Source: Deltaproteobacteria bacterium
GTDB taxonomy: Bacteria > Myxococcota_A > UBA796 > SXON01
Length of the DNA stretch: 46,414 nucleotides
Reading direction: 5' to 3'
NCBI GenBank assembly: GCA_947490345.1
Contig: CANLGL010000044.1
Span: forward strand, 1 to 46,414
The notes beneath the pieces were generated by a model that did not search any database, was not told where the DNA came from, and saw nothing but the letters and a program-made list of their open reading frames with translations. Position numbers and translations under genes: made by a program. Shown here in pieces: positions 32,111 to 40,975 of the stretch (position 1 is the first letter of the stretch; each line of letters starts with the position of its first letter).

Positions 32111-33748
32111 ATGGCGTTCACTGAGCTGTTCTGGAGGCAACTGCCGCCTTCGCTCCGCCAGGACACCCGCGCGCGTGTCCTGCTCCTCTCGCTCAACATC
32201 CCGCTGGCCTTCGGCGGGCCGGTGGCGTTGGCGCGCATCTTGGCCGGGACCCCGTGGACGGAAGCGGCGCTCGTGGGCGTCGCGAGCTTGATCGCATTCG
32301 CGAGCTTCGCCCTGCTCTGGATCAACCAATCCGTGGTGGCGAGCGGGGTGCTGCTGTACGTCGCGATGGCGGTCGCGTTTCCGATCGCCGCCGTCTTCGG
32401 CGACGGGGTCGCGGTGATGATGCTGCCCTGCGTGGTGTTCATCCCAATCGCGGCCAGGTATGTGCTCGGAAGGATCGCCGGCGACCACGCGGCGCTCACG
32501 CTCACCACCGTGATGGTGCTGCTGTCGATCGGCGCCGCGGCGAATGGGATCTCCTTGCCGACCCCCCCCGCGGGCCAGATCGACGAGCTCCTGAGCTTTA
32601 CGGGCATCATCGCCCTGCTCTGGATGGTCTACGGCGTCGTCAGCATCTTCGATCGCGCCCATGAGAGCAGTCTCGCGGCGCTTCAGGCCAGCGAGGCCCG
32701 GTACGCCCTCGCCATTCGCGCCGAGGACTCGGGCGTCGTCGAGTGGACCGAGGGGGGGGCCCTCTGCTTCGCCACCGCGCGCGCGTGCGCGCTCTTGGGG
32801 CTGCGTGGGAGCGACCAATCGGAGTGGTCCGCGCTCCTCGCCCACATCCACGACGTCGACGCCGTCGCGCTTTCGGACGCTCTACGCGCCGCGCAGGAGC
32901 GGGTCGGCTCGTCGTTTCATGTCGAAACCTCGATCCCACTCGTGGGCCATCCCCCGCGACGACTGGTTTGGGACGGCCTCGCCGAGGAAGGGGCCGACGG
33001 CAAACGACGCGTCGTCGCGGTGGTCCGGGACGTCACCGAGGACCGGCGCCTCGCCGCGCTCAAAGACGACTTCATCGCCAACATGAACCACGAGCTGCGG
33101 ACGCCGTTGACCAGCATCGTTGGCGCGCTCGGACTCTTGCGAGCCGGGGTCGGGGCGACATACACGGCCGATGGCAAGTTCCTGCTGGATGTGGCGACGA
33201 AGAATGGCGAACGCCTCACCGCGCTCATCGACGATCTGCTCGACGTGCAGCGGCTCGAATTGGGCGTGCTGCCACTGGCGACAACTCAGCTGGAGCTGTC
33301 CTCAATCGCCCACTCCGTGGTCACCGAGCTCGCCGGCTACGCCCGGGCGCGAGGCGTTCGCCTTCGCTTACTGGCGGCGGAGAGCGTGTGGATCGAGGCT
33401 GACCCTCGTCGGTGCCGGCAGATCCTGCACAACCTGGTCCACAACGCCTGCAAGTTCTCACCGCCCCGATCGCTCGTCGAGGTGCGGGTGTCGGGAGACG
33501 CTGGCATCGGCCGGATCGAGGTCCAGGATCACGGCCCGGGAATCGCGCCCGAATTCCACTCCCACGTCTTCGAGCGCTTCTCGCAAGCGTGGTCGGGAGC
33601 CAATCGCCCCCAAGGCGGCACCGGTCTGGGCCTCGCCCTGGCGCAGGGGCTGACCGAGAAGATGAACGGAGAGATCGGCTTCAGAAGCGACGTTGGCGAG
33701 GGGGCCTGCTTCTGGCTCAGCTTCCCCACCAGCGCGGCGGCGAAGTGA
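32111..33748 (+). CDS. Membrane sensor histidine kinase with PAS-like domain
   Basis: 545 aa. Six hydrophobic helices (about 20-185) form a membrane sensor, then a PAS-like domain (about 190-310, SEARYALAIRAEDSGVVEW). The HisKA domain has phospho-acceptor H327 in MNHELRTPLTS; the ATPase domain has the N-box HNLVHNACKFS, DHGPGIAPE and the G2 box GGTGLGLAL. Autophosphorylation is therefore expected. No response regulator is adjacent; the partner is unknown (orphan). The strong RBS supports the start. The stop is 3 bp from the convergent TolC-like gene. Confidence 0.9.
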   Translation: MAFTELFWRQLPPSLRQDTRARVLLLSLNIPLAFGGPVALARILAGTPWTEAALVGVASLIAFASFALLWINQSVVASGVLLYVAMAVAFPIAAVFGDGVAVMMLPCVVFIPIAARYVLGRIAGDHAALTLTTVMVLLSIGAAANGISLPTPPAGQIDELLSFTGIIALLWMVYGVVSIFDRAHESSLAALQASEARYALAIRAEDSGVVEWTEGGALCFATARACALLGLRGSDQSEWSALLAHIHDVDAVALSDALRAAQERVGSSFHVETSIPLVGHPPRRLVWDGLAEEGADGKRRVVAVVRDVTEDRRLAALKDDFIANMNHELRTPLTSIVGALGLLRAGVGATYTADGKFLLDVATKNGERLTALIDDLLDVQRLELGVLPLATTQLELSSIAHSVVTELAGYARARGVRLRLLAAESVWIEADPRRCRQILHNLVHNACKFSPPRSLVEVRVSGDAGIGRIEVQDHGPGIAPEFHSHVFERFSQAWSGANRPQGGTGLGLALAQGLTEKMNGEIGFRSDVGEGACFWLSFPTSAAAK

Positions 33749-33751
33749 GCT

Positions 33752-35026
33752 CTAGAGCGCCCCCGCGACCTCGAGCAGCGCCAGCGCCGCGAGATCGCTC
33801 CGCATTCGCTCCTGCATGACCCCCAGTCGCGACGCGGCCTCGCCGAGCCGAGCATCCTCGAGCTCCAGGAACGTGATGGCGCCTGCCTCCCAGGCGACCT
33901 CGGCAAGGCGGAGGTTCTCGTTGGCGAGACCAAGCTCCTGGTCGACGGTGGCGAGCGCCTTCTGGGCGCGGGTCCATGCCTCCCAATTGATGCGCACCTG
34001 GGCGGCGGCCTGGTCTTCTTCGAGCGTGCGCGCCAAGACGGCCATCCGCTTCTGCGCCGCCGCTTCGGCCTGCTTGGACAGCCGGTAGCCGCCGTCCCAC
34101 AGCACCCACTCGCCCTCGACCATGACCATCCAGAACTCGTCGCGTTCGGAAAATGCGCTGGTGTTCTCGGTCCAGACGTAGGTGAAGCGACCGTTGACCT
34201 CAGGCGCCCAATCGAGCGTCCTTGCGGTGGACGCCAGCTCCGCGGCCCGGACCCGACTGCGTGCGGCGCGCAACGACGGGCGGTTCTTGAGCGCGGCGTC
34301 GACGATGAGCTCGGGCGAGGCCCAGGGCAACGATCGGCGAGGCGGCAGCTCCACCGGGGTGTCGGCTGAAAGCCCGGTCAGTTGCGCAAAAGCGCCCTCT
34401 GCCATGGCCCTGGACTCCTCGGCGCGGGCAAGGTCGCGGTCGGCTCGGGACTCTGCGATCTGCGCCTGCAATTTGACGGTCGGCGCCGCGAGGCCCACGT
34501 CCACCGACTTCGCCGCCAGCACCCGATGCTTGGTGGCGCTGTCCCGCGCCTCGGCCGCGATGGCCACGCCCTCCCGCGCGACGAGAACGCCCCAATAGGA
34601 CTCGGCTACCCCCTTTTTGATCGCGGCTTCCTGCCCGGCGAGGTCCTCCCGCGCGGCGTCCACCGTGCGATAGGCCGCGTTGAGCAGGGGCAACGCCTTC
34701 CCGGAGAAAAGCGGTTGAATGATCGAGAAATTCGCATCGAACCACGAAAGCTTCTGAAGCACCACCGGCTCGGTGTCTCCAAGCAGAGGCGCGAGGTTCT
34801 CCGGAACGAGCGCCGCGGGATCGAGGGTCAGCTCCTCGTTGTTGTGGGTGTAGTTCCCGCGCAGCACGAACTTCGGCGAGACCAGCGACCAGGCCGCGCC
34901 GGTCAGCGTGCTTTCCGCGGCGAACGACTCCCGGGCCAACCTGGTTTGGACGCCGCGGGCATCGGCCGCGGCCCAAGCCTCATCGAGCGTAACGGCATGA
35001 GCGAGACCGAAAAGGAAGAGCAGCAT
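33752..35026 (-). CDS. TolC-family outer-membrane efflux protein
   Basis: 424 aa with signal MLLFLFGLAHA. Two similar halves of long helices alternate with beta strands: RGNYTHNNEELTL and the repeat-like helical segments with AYRTVDAAREDLAGQEAAIKKGVAESYW, then a second half starting at NRPSLRAARSRV with the strand GRFTYVWTENTSAF. It forms the outer-membrane exit duct of type I secretion or RND pumps. No inner-membrane partner is next to it, so it may serve pumps elsewhere. Confidence 0.88.
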   Translation of the reverse strand: MLLFLFGLAHAVTLDEAWAAADARGVQTRLARESFAAESTLTGAAWSLVSPKFVLRGNYTHNNEELTLDPAALVPENLAPLLGDTEPVVLQKLSWFDANFSIIQPLFSGKALPLLNAAYRTVDAAREDLAGQEAAIKKGVAESYWGVLVAREGVAIAAEARDSATKHRVLAAKSVDVGLAAPTVKLQAQIAESRADRDLARAEESRAMAEGAFAQLTGLSADTPVELPPRRSLPWASPELIVDAALKNRPSLRAARSRVRAAELASTARTLDWAPEVNGRFTYVWTENTSAFSERDEFWMVMVEGEWVLWDGGYRLSKQAEAAAQKRMAVLARTLEEDQAAAQVRINWEAWTRAQKALATVDQELGLANENLRLAEVAWEAGAITFLELEDARLGEAASRLGVMQERMRSDLAALALLEVAGAL

Positions 35027-35092
35027 GGGGTGTGCCCCCTACCGCGGTTCGGGTCAGCCGGCCCCACCCGAGCGATCGGTTAGGCCCCCCCG

Positions 35093-36136
35093 GTGTTCGC
35101 TCTCGTGCTCATCCTGGCTTGCGACGCTGATCCGGATGGTGAGGCGGCCTGCGCCCTTACGACCGACATCCTGGTTGAGACCTCCGACCAGGCGACCATC
35201 GCGCTACACCATCACCCCGGCAGGGGCGCGCCGGTGCTGCTGGTCCACGGGGTTTCGAGCAACGCGCGCTTCTGGGATCTCGACGCCGAGCACTCCCTGG
35301 CGGCGTGGCTCGTGGGCGAGGGCTTCGACCCCTGGCTTTTGGACCTGCGGGGCCACGGGCGCGCCCGCCGCCACGTCGACGGCGCCCCACAACTGAGCGG
35401 GTGGACCGTCGATCACTACGGCACCGCCGATGTGGCCGCGGCGGTGGCTCATGTCCGCGCGGTGACTGGTTACCGGAAAGTGGGGTACGTCGGCCACTCG
35501 ATGGGCGGCATGGTCGGGGCGATCTACGTGGCGTCGGGTCACGACGATTTGTCGGCCATGGTGATGGTGGGGAGTCCAGCAACCTTCGACCGCGACGCGC
35601 CCTTGGTGGAGAGCGCCCGTGTAGCCATGGGCATCGCCGGCGCCAGCATGTTCTGGATTGAAGCTGGCGTTGGCGGGGAGCTCGCGGCGGCGCTCGGCAC
35701 TCGCTCTCCGGTTCAACTGCAGCGCCACCTGTACAACGCCGAACACTTCGAGCCGCTGACCGAGCGCCGGATGCTCCGGACCATCACTTCGCCCCTATCG
35801 CGACAAGAAATGCAACACTTCGCGCGGATGCTCACCCGCGAGCGCTTCGAGAGCGCGGACGGTTCGCTCGATTGGACCACCGAGTACCGCAGGGTCGCTC
35901 CCCCCACCCTGGCCATCTCGGGGAGTCGCGACGAGGTCGGGCTCTCGGCGATCGTTGCTCCCTGGACCGTGGGACTGCCCGGGCCCGCGAAGCACCTGGA
36001 CATCGCGGAGTACGGCCACCTGGACCTGGGCCTGGGCGAGGATGCCGAGCGCGATGTGTTTCCGCACATCGCCGCGTGGCTCTCGAGCTATCCGCCGTCA
36101 TCCGGAGGGGGGAGAGCGGCGCCCGGGGCGCGTTAG
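35093..36136 (+). CDS. Alpha/beta-hydrolase lipoprotein
   Basis: 347 aa from GTG 35093. Signal with lipobox LILAC (Cys10). The hydrolase fold shows the oxyanion segment VLLVHGVSSNARFW, nucleophile S136 in GHSMGG, an acid in SGSRDEVGL and the late His in EYGHLDLGLG. It would hydrolyse esters or related bonds at the envelope. The last residues (about GGGRAAPGAR) and the TAG stop at 36134-36136 lie inside a dispersed hairpin element, so insertion of the element seems to have set the C-terminus. Confidence 0.85.
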   Translation: MFALVLILACDADPDGEAACALTTDILVETSDQATIALHHHPGRGAPVLLVHGVSSNARFWDLDAEHSLAAWLVGEGFDPWLLDLRGHGRARRHVDGAPQLSGWTVDHYGTADVAAAVAHVRAVTGYRKVGYVGHSMGGMVGAIYVASGHDDLSAMVMVGSPATFDRDAPLVESARVAMGIAGASMFWIEAGVGGELAAALGTRSPVQLQRHLYNAEHFEPLTERRMLRTITSPLSRQEMQHFARMLTRERFESADGSLDWTTEYRRVAPPTLAISGSRDEVGLSAIVAPWTVGLPGPAKHLDIAEYGHLDLGLGEDAERDVFPHIAAWLSSYPPSSGGGRAAPGAR

Positions 36137-36226
36137 CAACGCGACGCGGGCCGGAGGCCGGACGCTTGCGTACGGCCGGAGGGAACGCCGCGGTAGGGGG
36201 GAACCGCGAAGCGGTGCCCCCCTCGG
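36104..36226 (+). repeat. Dispersed element, copy 5 (lacks hairpin 1)
   Basis: Hairpin 2: CGCGTT/AACGCG at 36129-36143. Hairpin 3: arms 36196-36207 and 36211-36222, 11 pairs and one mismatch, inner arms ACCGC/GCGGT. It lies between convergent genes, overlaps the hydrolase 3' end, and stops 3 bp before the lgt stop codon. Confidence 0.82.
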
Positions 36227-36228
36227 GA

Positions 36229-37158
36229 TCAGAGCTTCGGCGCCGAACCCTCGATGGTCTCCTCCAAGCTCGGCGTGAACGGCACTTCAGGGCTGACTCG
36301 CCGCCGGAAAAGACCGAGCAGGAGAATCAAGAGCGCGCCGGTGAGGAAGACCGGGATCGACACGACCTGCGACGTGGTGTGCACGGGCCAGTCCGCGGGC
36401 AGCCAGTCGAGGTAGGTGGTGCCGCGGACGGTGTCGCCGCGCAGGGACTCGTTGAACGGCCGCCAGATCGCGTACATCATCAGCGACACGCCGAAGACCT
36501 CGCCGTCGAAGTGCCGGTGCCGCCACAGAACCGAACTCACGCCGAACATCACCAACGCCGCGGTCACCTCGTACAGCTGGGTGGCCATGACGACCGCGTT
36601 GTTGGTGCCGACGCCATCCCGGGTGAGCTCAAGCAGAAAGGGCGGGCCAAGAACCAGCCAGAGTTGGCCCCCGGAGAAGCTTTCCGGGAAAAGCGCAATC
36701 GCGTCGTCAGGAAGGGCGTGCGCCGCGCCGTGGCAGCAGCCGGCGAAGAAACACCCGACTCGGCCGAGCGCAATCCCAAGCAGCACCGCCGGAAAAACCG
36801 CGTCGGACATCTTGAGCGGGTCGATGCCACGCACGATGCCGTAGGTGATGCCCGCCAACCCCGCCATGATGATGCCGCCGTAGAGGGCGAAACCGCCTTC
36901 GGACAGGCGGAAGAAAGCCATCGGATCCGAAAAGAACTTCTCGGGCGTGGCCATGGTGAAGTGGAGAAGGCGGGCCCCCGCCAGTCCACCGACGATCGCG
37001 ATCACGTAAAGCCACACCATCTTGTCGGGGTCGATGCCCACCCGCTTGACGCGGCGATGGACCACCCAGGCAGCGGCAGCGAACGCGACGGTGATCATCA
37101 CGCCCCAGGTGTTGATCGCCATTTCGCTGTTGGGTTGCTGGTACAGCGTCTTCCACAT
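36229..37158 (-). CDS. lgt: Prolipoprotein diacylglyceryl transferase
   Basis: 309 aa, polytopic. The Lgt signature GRVGCFFAGCCHG is at 132-144, with GARLLHF and ALYGG earlier and an Arg-rich loop near the end. It moves diacylglycerol from phosphatidylglycerol to the lipobox cysteine. It fits the many lipoproteins predicted in this window. Usually essential in Gram-negative bacteria. It starts divergent to radC. Confidence 0.95.
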   Translation of the reverse strand: MWKTLYQQPNSEMAINTWGVMITVAFAAAAWVVHRRVKRVGIDPDKMVWLYVIAIVGGLAGARLLHFTMATPEKFFSDPMAFFRLSEGGFALYGGIIMAGLAGITYGIVRGIDPLKMSDAVFPAVLLGIALGRVGCFFAGCCHGAAHALPDDAIALFPESFSGGQLWLVLGPPFLLELTRDGVGTNNAVVMATQLYEVTAALVMFGVSSVLWRHRHFDGEVFGVSLMMYAIWRPFNESLRGDTVRGTTYLDWLPADWPVHTTSQVVSIPVFLTGALLILLLGLFRRRVSPEVPFTPSLEETIEGSAPKL

Positions 37159-37303
37159 CGGAGCGCCGTATCAAGGACGACGGGAAAAGGGTCTTGCGCG
37201 AAAAGTGGTGACAAACGTCGGCGGACACTGACCGACGTCCGTCGGCGTTCACCCGAAAAGGTGGCCTTTCCCCGTCGGCACGACCGTTGCTCGCCGGCGG
37301 GGG
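37159..37303. promoter_or_regulatory. Divergent lgt-radC region with inverted repeat
   Basis: ACGTCGG (37215-37221) and CCGACGT (37232-37238) form a 7-bp inverted repeat with 10-bp spacer, and CGTCGGCG recurs at 37216-37223 and 37240-37247. These may be operator half-sites for lgt and radC. No clear sigma70 box pair was seen. Confidence 0.4.
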
Positions 37304-37948
37304 ATGACCCTCACCCCTTACGCCCGCTACGGCCCAGACGAGCTCGGAAGCGTCGAGCTTCTTGCGGTCGCCCTCGGCGATCGCGCCCTCGCATCCGAGC
37401 TTTTGGAGCAGTGCGGCGACGCATCTTCCCTCCTCGCAGCCAGCCCGGCCACCCTGGCACGCACCCTCGGCGCGACCCGCGCCGGCCGCCTGCACGCGAG
37501 CTTCGCGCTGGCTCGACGCGCGCTGAGCGAGCCGCCGGTGCGCGCCCGGGTGACCAGCGCCAACGACGCCGCCGCCTGGCTCGTGCCTCGGCTGACCGGG
37601 CTCGCGCACGAGGAGCTCCACGCCCTGTTCCTTGACCGCCGCTGCGGCATCCTCGCCATTCGACGCATGAGCCAAGGCTCGCCCGACCACACCCTTTTCG
37701 ACGTCCGTCACATCCTCGGCGAAGCCGTCCGCGCCGGGGCCTTCGCCATCCTGGTCGGCCACAACCATCCAAGCGGCGATCCTGAGCCCTCGTGCGACGA
37801 TCTCCTCGCCACCAAGCGCCTTGCCGAGGGGGCCGCCCTGCTGGGACTGGAGTTGCACGACCACCTCGTGGTGGGCGCCGGGCGGTGGGTGTCGATGGCG
37901 ACGCGCGGAGACCTGAACCGCGTGCCTACTCGATTCCCAGGCGCTTGA
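37304..37948 (+). CDS. radC: RadC/JAB-domain protein
   Basis: 214 aa. The N-terminal HhH-like segment runs from about 10 to 70; the C-terminal JAB1/MPN-like domain shows GHNHPSGDPEPS with metal ligands H153, H155 and D159, and the upstream conserved E104. Despite the name, a DNA-repair role of RadC is doubted, and the biochemical activity is unknown. The end overlaps the convergent FHA-sigma54 gene by 23 bp. Confidence 0.88.
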   Translation: MTLTPYARYGPDELGSVELLAVALGDRALASELLEQCGDASSLLAASPATLARTLGATRAGRLHASFALARRALSEPPVRARVTSANDAAAWLVPRLTGLAHEELHALFLDRRCGILAIRRMSQGSPDHTLFDVRHILGEAVRAGAFAILVGHNHPSGDPEPSCDDLLATKRLAEGAALLGLELHDHLVVGAGRWVSMATRGDLNRVPTRFPGA

Positions 37949-39527
37949 GCTTGTACAAAAGCGACGAGCGGGGGATGCCGAGCAGCCGAGCCGCCGCCGT
38001 ACGATTGTCAGAGGTGCGGCGCATCGCGTCGGTGACCACCGTGCGCTCGGCTTCGTCGATCGCTCGCAGCCCGCTCTCGGTCTGCGTCTGCCCGTCGAGG
38101 GGCGTGAAGATCAGGTGAGAGGGCTCCACAAGGGGGCCGGTGAGCACGAAAGAGCGCGTCAGGACGTTTCGCAGTTCGCGCGCGTTTCCCGGCCAGGCGT
38201 AGCCCTGCAGCGCGGTCATGGCCTCGGGGGTGATGCGCATCTGAGCGTGGATCTTGTGCGCGATCGCGGTCGCCATGGCCGGAATGTCCTCCGGACGCTC
38301 GCGCAGTGCGGGGAGGCGCACGGGCAACACCGCGAGCCGAAAGAAGAGATCGCCTCGGAAACGGCCGTCCCGTACATCCTCTTGCAGGTGCCGGTTGGTC
38401 GCCGCGACGATGCGAACGTCGGGGAAAGAGGGCTCTGCGCCGCCGACGCGGCGTACTTCACCGGTCTCAAGCGCGCGCAGGAGCTTGGCCTGCGCCTCCT
38501 CCGGAAGTTCGCCAATCTCGTCCAGGAAAAGGGTGCCGCCGTCCGCCCGTTGGAAGGCGCCGTCACGGCGTTCGTTCGCCCCGGTGAACGCCCCCTTTTC
38601 GTGACCAAACAGCTCTGATTCGAACAACGACGCGGTGATTGCCCCGCAATTGACCGCCACGAAACGGGTGGACGCGCGCGGCGACGCATCGTGGAGGCCT
38701 CGCGCCGCCAGCTCTTTGCCCGTCCCCGACTCGCCGATGAGCAAAACCGGGGCATGATGCGCGGCCATCCTCCGTAAAAGCCCGAAGGCGGCCCGCATCA
38801 TCGCGCTCTCCCCGACCATCTCGCCGAAACGCTCCGCACGCGGAGCGTCGGTGCGAGTTTCCCAGTCGATGCGGAAAAGGGTGTCGCCAGCTTGGACGTC
38901 CTCACCAGAGAAGACAGGCTGCAGCTCCCGCGCGCGCAAGCCACTGACGAAGACCGCGCCGTGGCCCGGCTCCAGCATCGTGCGGCCGTTGACGAGCCGG
39001 ATGCGAAGGTGATCCTTTACGAGGCTCGGGTCGGGCAGAACGACCCGACTTCCCGGCCCGCCGACGCCGATGCGGGCGCCCCGCAAGCGGAAGCGGGTGC
39101 CCAGGCCCGGGCCCTCGACCACGACGAGCGACGCCTCTGCGACCACGAGCCCATCGACCGCATCGACGATCTCCTCGTGGCGGGCCTCCGGCTGGGCCTC
39201 CTCGGTCGGCGGGACGGGCTCGCTGGGTCGGAGTTCCACGCGGGCACTGAACGGGCCGATCCGGACCACGTCACCGTCCACCAATACCGCGCGCTTGCTG
39301 CGCTCGCCGTTGACCCAGGTGCCGTTGCTGCTACGGTCGGTCATCACGAGCGTCGCGGCGCCGACGTCGAAGATGCAGTGCGACCGGCTGACGGCATCGT
39401 CAGGCAGCACAACATCGTTGTCATCGGTGCGACCGACGCGCGTTCGGGAGGGCCGCAGAGGGTACGCGAAGATCGGCTCCGCGCTTGGCGACGGCTCGCC
39501 GCGGAAGAAGGTGAGGCGTCCGTTCAC
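37926..39527 (-). CDS. FHA-containing sigma54-dependent transcription activator
   Basis: 533 aa. FHA domain 1 (about 25-98) has R33, S47xxH50 and N68G69, so it can bind phosphothreonine. A second, degenerate FHA-like region (about 130-220) has PSLVKDH but no NG. The AAA+ domain carries Walker A GESGTGKE at 265-272, the sigma54 contact GAFTGA at 312-317 and the Walker [13 protein letters not shown]. The C-terminal HTH is Fis-type ([26 protein letters not shown], written in part). Activity is probably gated by Ser/Thr kinases. Its ATG overlaps the upstream lipoprotein stop (ATGA), coupling the two. Confidence 0.93.
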   Translation of the reverse strand: MNGRLTFFRGEPSPSAEPIFAYPLRPSRTRVGRTDDNDVVLPDDAVSRSHCIFDVGAATLVMTDRSSNGTWVNGERSKRAVLVDGDVVRIGPFSARVELRPSEPVPPTEEAQPEARHEEIVDAVDGLVVAEASLVVVEGPGLGTRFRLRGARIGVGGPGSRVVLPDPSLVKDHLRIRLVNGRTMLEPGHGAVFVSGLRARELQPVFSGEDVQAGDTLFRIDWETRTDAPRAERFGEMVGESAMMRAAFGLLRRMAAHHAPVLLIGESGTGKELAARGLHDASPRASTRFVAVNCGAITASLFESELFGHEKGAFTGANERRDGAFQRADGGTLFLDEIGELPEEAQAKLLRALETGEVRRVGGAEPSFPDVRIVAATNRHLQEDVRDGRFRGDLFFRLAVLPVRLPALRERPEDIPAMATAIAHKIHAQMRITPEAMTALQGYAWPGNARELRNVLTRSFVLTGPLVEPSHLIFTPLDGQTQTESGLRAIDEAERTVVTDAMRRTSDNRTAAARLLGIPRSSLLYKLKRLGIE

Positions 39528-40225
39528 CCTTCTTTCCCCTTGCTGCCGGCGCTGATGTCCAGTGGCACCTCCATCCGGCCTTCGCCGCCGTGGCCATCAT
39601 CGATGAGGATCTTCATCCGGAAGGCGCCGCCCTTGCCGTCCTCGCTGCCGGTGTAGTGAAAGTAGCCGCGGGAATCGAGCGTCACCCCCGGCGGTGCGTC
39701 CTCGAGCCGGAAGCTCAGCGTGTCCCCATCCGGGTCGTCCGCTTCGAGACGGAAGCCATCGAGGCGCTTGATGTCGGAGGGCTTCGCCACGAAGCGCGGA
39801 TTGGCGTTGGCGATGGTCAGCGGCTCAGACGAGGCCGTCGCCACCTGCCCGCCGGCGTCGGTGACCCGAATGGCCACCTGAACCGTCGAGCCCCGGTCGT
39901 AGTCCTGAAGGGCCAAGGTGGCATCGCGCTTCCCGGACTGCGGACGCCCATCGACACTCCACTCGTAGTCCACATCGACGGACATCCCCTCGGGGTCGGT
40001 GGCGTCAACTTTGGCCGTGAGGCTGTGCGTGCGATCGGCGGTGCCGGGCGTGAGTCGGATGGCGCGGATGATGGGCGGGCGGTTTCCGCCGATGACCTCG
40101 GGCGCGCCGACGAGGTCATCCTCGCCAGCCCCAACGGCGTGGTGCTTGCGTTCGGGACCGACAGCCTTCGGTGTGACGACGGCGGCATCCTCGCCACAGG
40201 CGAGCAGGATGGGAAGAAGAAGCAT
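39524..40225 (-). CDS. PKD/cadherin-like lipoprotein
   Basis: 233 aa from ATG 40225; a longer start at 40270 is less likely. The signal MLLLPILLAC ends in a lipobox Cys10. After a linker come two Ig-like/cadherin-like beta-sandwiches: NRPPIIRAIRLTP...DATDPEGMSVDVDYEWSV, and LDGFRLEADDPDGDTLSF with Ca-type DPDGD. Such domains mediate binding at the outer surface. It is translationally coupled to the FHA-sigma54 regulator, so it may be its sensor or a co-expressed output. Confidence 0.78.
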   Translation of the reverse strand: MLLLPILLACGEDAAVVTPKAVGPERKHHAVGAGEDDLVGAPEVIGGNRPPIIRAIRLTPGTADRTHSLTAKVDATDPEGMSVDVDYEWSVDGRPQSGKRDATLALQDYDRGSTVQVAIRVTDAGGQVATASSEPLTIANANPRFVAKPSDIKRLDGFRLEADDPDGDTLSFRLEDAPPGVTLDSRGYFHYTGSEDGKGGAFRMKILIDDGHGGEGRMEVPLDISAGSKGKEG

Positions 40226-40272
40226 CGTTGTCTCTAGCGCGACGGTGAGTATAGACAACCCGGAGCGCACGC

Positions 40273-40758
40273 TTGCTGGTCGAAGTTCAAGATCGCGTCG
40301 AGGGTCGCTGGCGCATCCGAGTGGTTCCGCCGCCGGAAATGGCGTTGCGCGGCTTCACGGTCGGCCTGGTGGGCGAAGACGGCGTGCCGCTCGGTCCGGC
40401 CGTGGTCGCGGCGCAAGACGCCGGTCCAGATTGGCTCCTTGAGGTGCGCGGTCCGTGCACCCTGCCACCTGGCGCGATTGTTCGCGTCGTCCTGCATGGC
40501 GATGGTCGCGACGTGATGATCTTCGATACGGTCGTGGCGCGCCGAACGGGCTTGCACGCCTGGCTCAGCGCCAACGCCCAACTTCCACTGGTTTCGCGCG
40601 CTGAATTCGAAGCACTTGATTCGGGAGCGCGCAAACGACTGGCCGCTCGTTGGTGCTGGCTGCAGCCCGAGGCGGAGGCAGTCGCTTGCTCGTCGCTGAC
40701 CGCCGAGGCGCAGGACCTCCTCTCCGAAATGGGCGTAGACGTGGACGACGTGCGGTAG
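40273..40758 (+). CDS. Hypothetical protein
   Basis: 161 aa if started at TTG 40273; GTG 40321 or ATG 40339 are other possible starts. No signal peptide or recognised family. The N-terminal half is beta-like (FTVGLVGEDGVPLGPAVVA; GAIVRVVLHGDG), the C-terminal half helical and acidic (AQDLLSEMGVDVDD). It is divergent from the PKD lipoprotein with a 47-bp gap. Codon use matches its neighbours, so it is probably a real gene. Confidence 0.6.
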   Translation: MLVEVQDRVEGRWRIRVVPPPEMALRGFTVGLVGEDGVPLGPAVVAAQDAGPDWLLEVRGPCTLPPGAIVRVVLHGDGRDVMIFDTVVARRTGLHAWLSANAQLPLVSRAEFEALDSGARKRLAARWCWLQPEAEAVACSSLTAEAQDLLSEMGVDVDDVR

Positions 40759-40760
40759 GC

Positions 40761-40960
40761 GTTAGTCCCCCATGCCGCGGTCGACGGCTCCCAGGCGCAT
40801 GAAACGCCCAGGGGGCATGGGGGACTGCGGAGAGGGGGACAGCGCCACGCACGCCGCGTTAGCAACGCGGGGGGCGCCGCAGGCCGGAAACCGCAGGTTG
40901 GAGGCCGGAGGGCATGGCGCGGTAGGGGGAGAGGCCGGCGAGGCCTCTCCCCCCGTTACG
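40761..40960 (+). repeat. Dispersed three-hairpin element, copy 6 (full length)
   Basis: About 200 bp. Hairpin 1: AGTCCCCCATGCC with GGCATGGGGGACT, 13 perfect pairs (40764-40776 and 40814-40826), with CATGAAA in the loop. Hairpin 2: CCGCGTT/AACGCGG at 40854-40870. Hairpin 3: arms 40925-40936 and 40942-40953, 12 perfect pairs. The best-formed copy; it lies between two genes on the same strand. Confidence 0.88.
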
Positions 40961-40975
40961 TGATAGATCGCCTGG

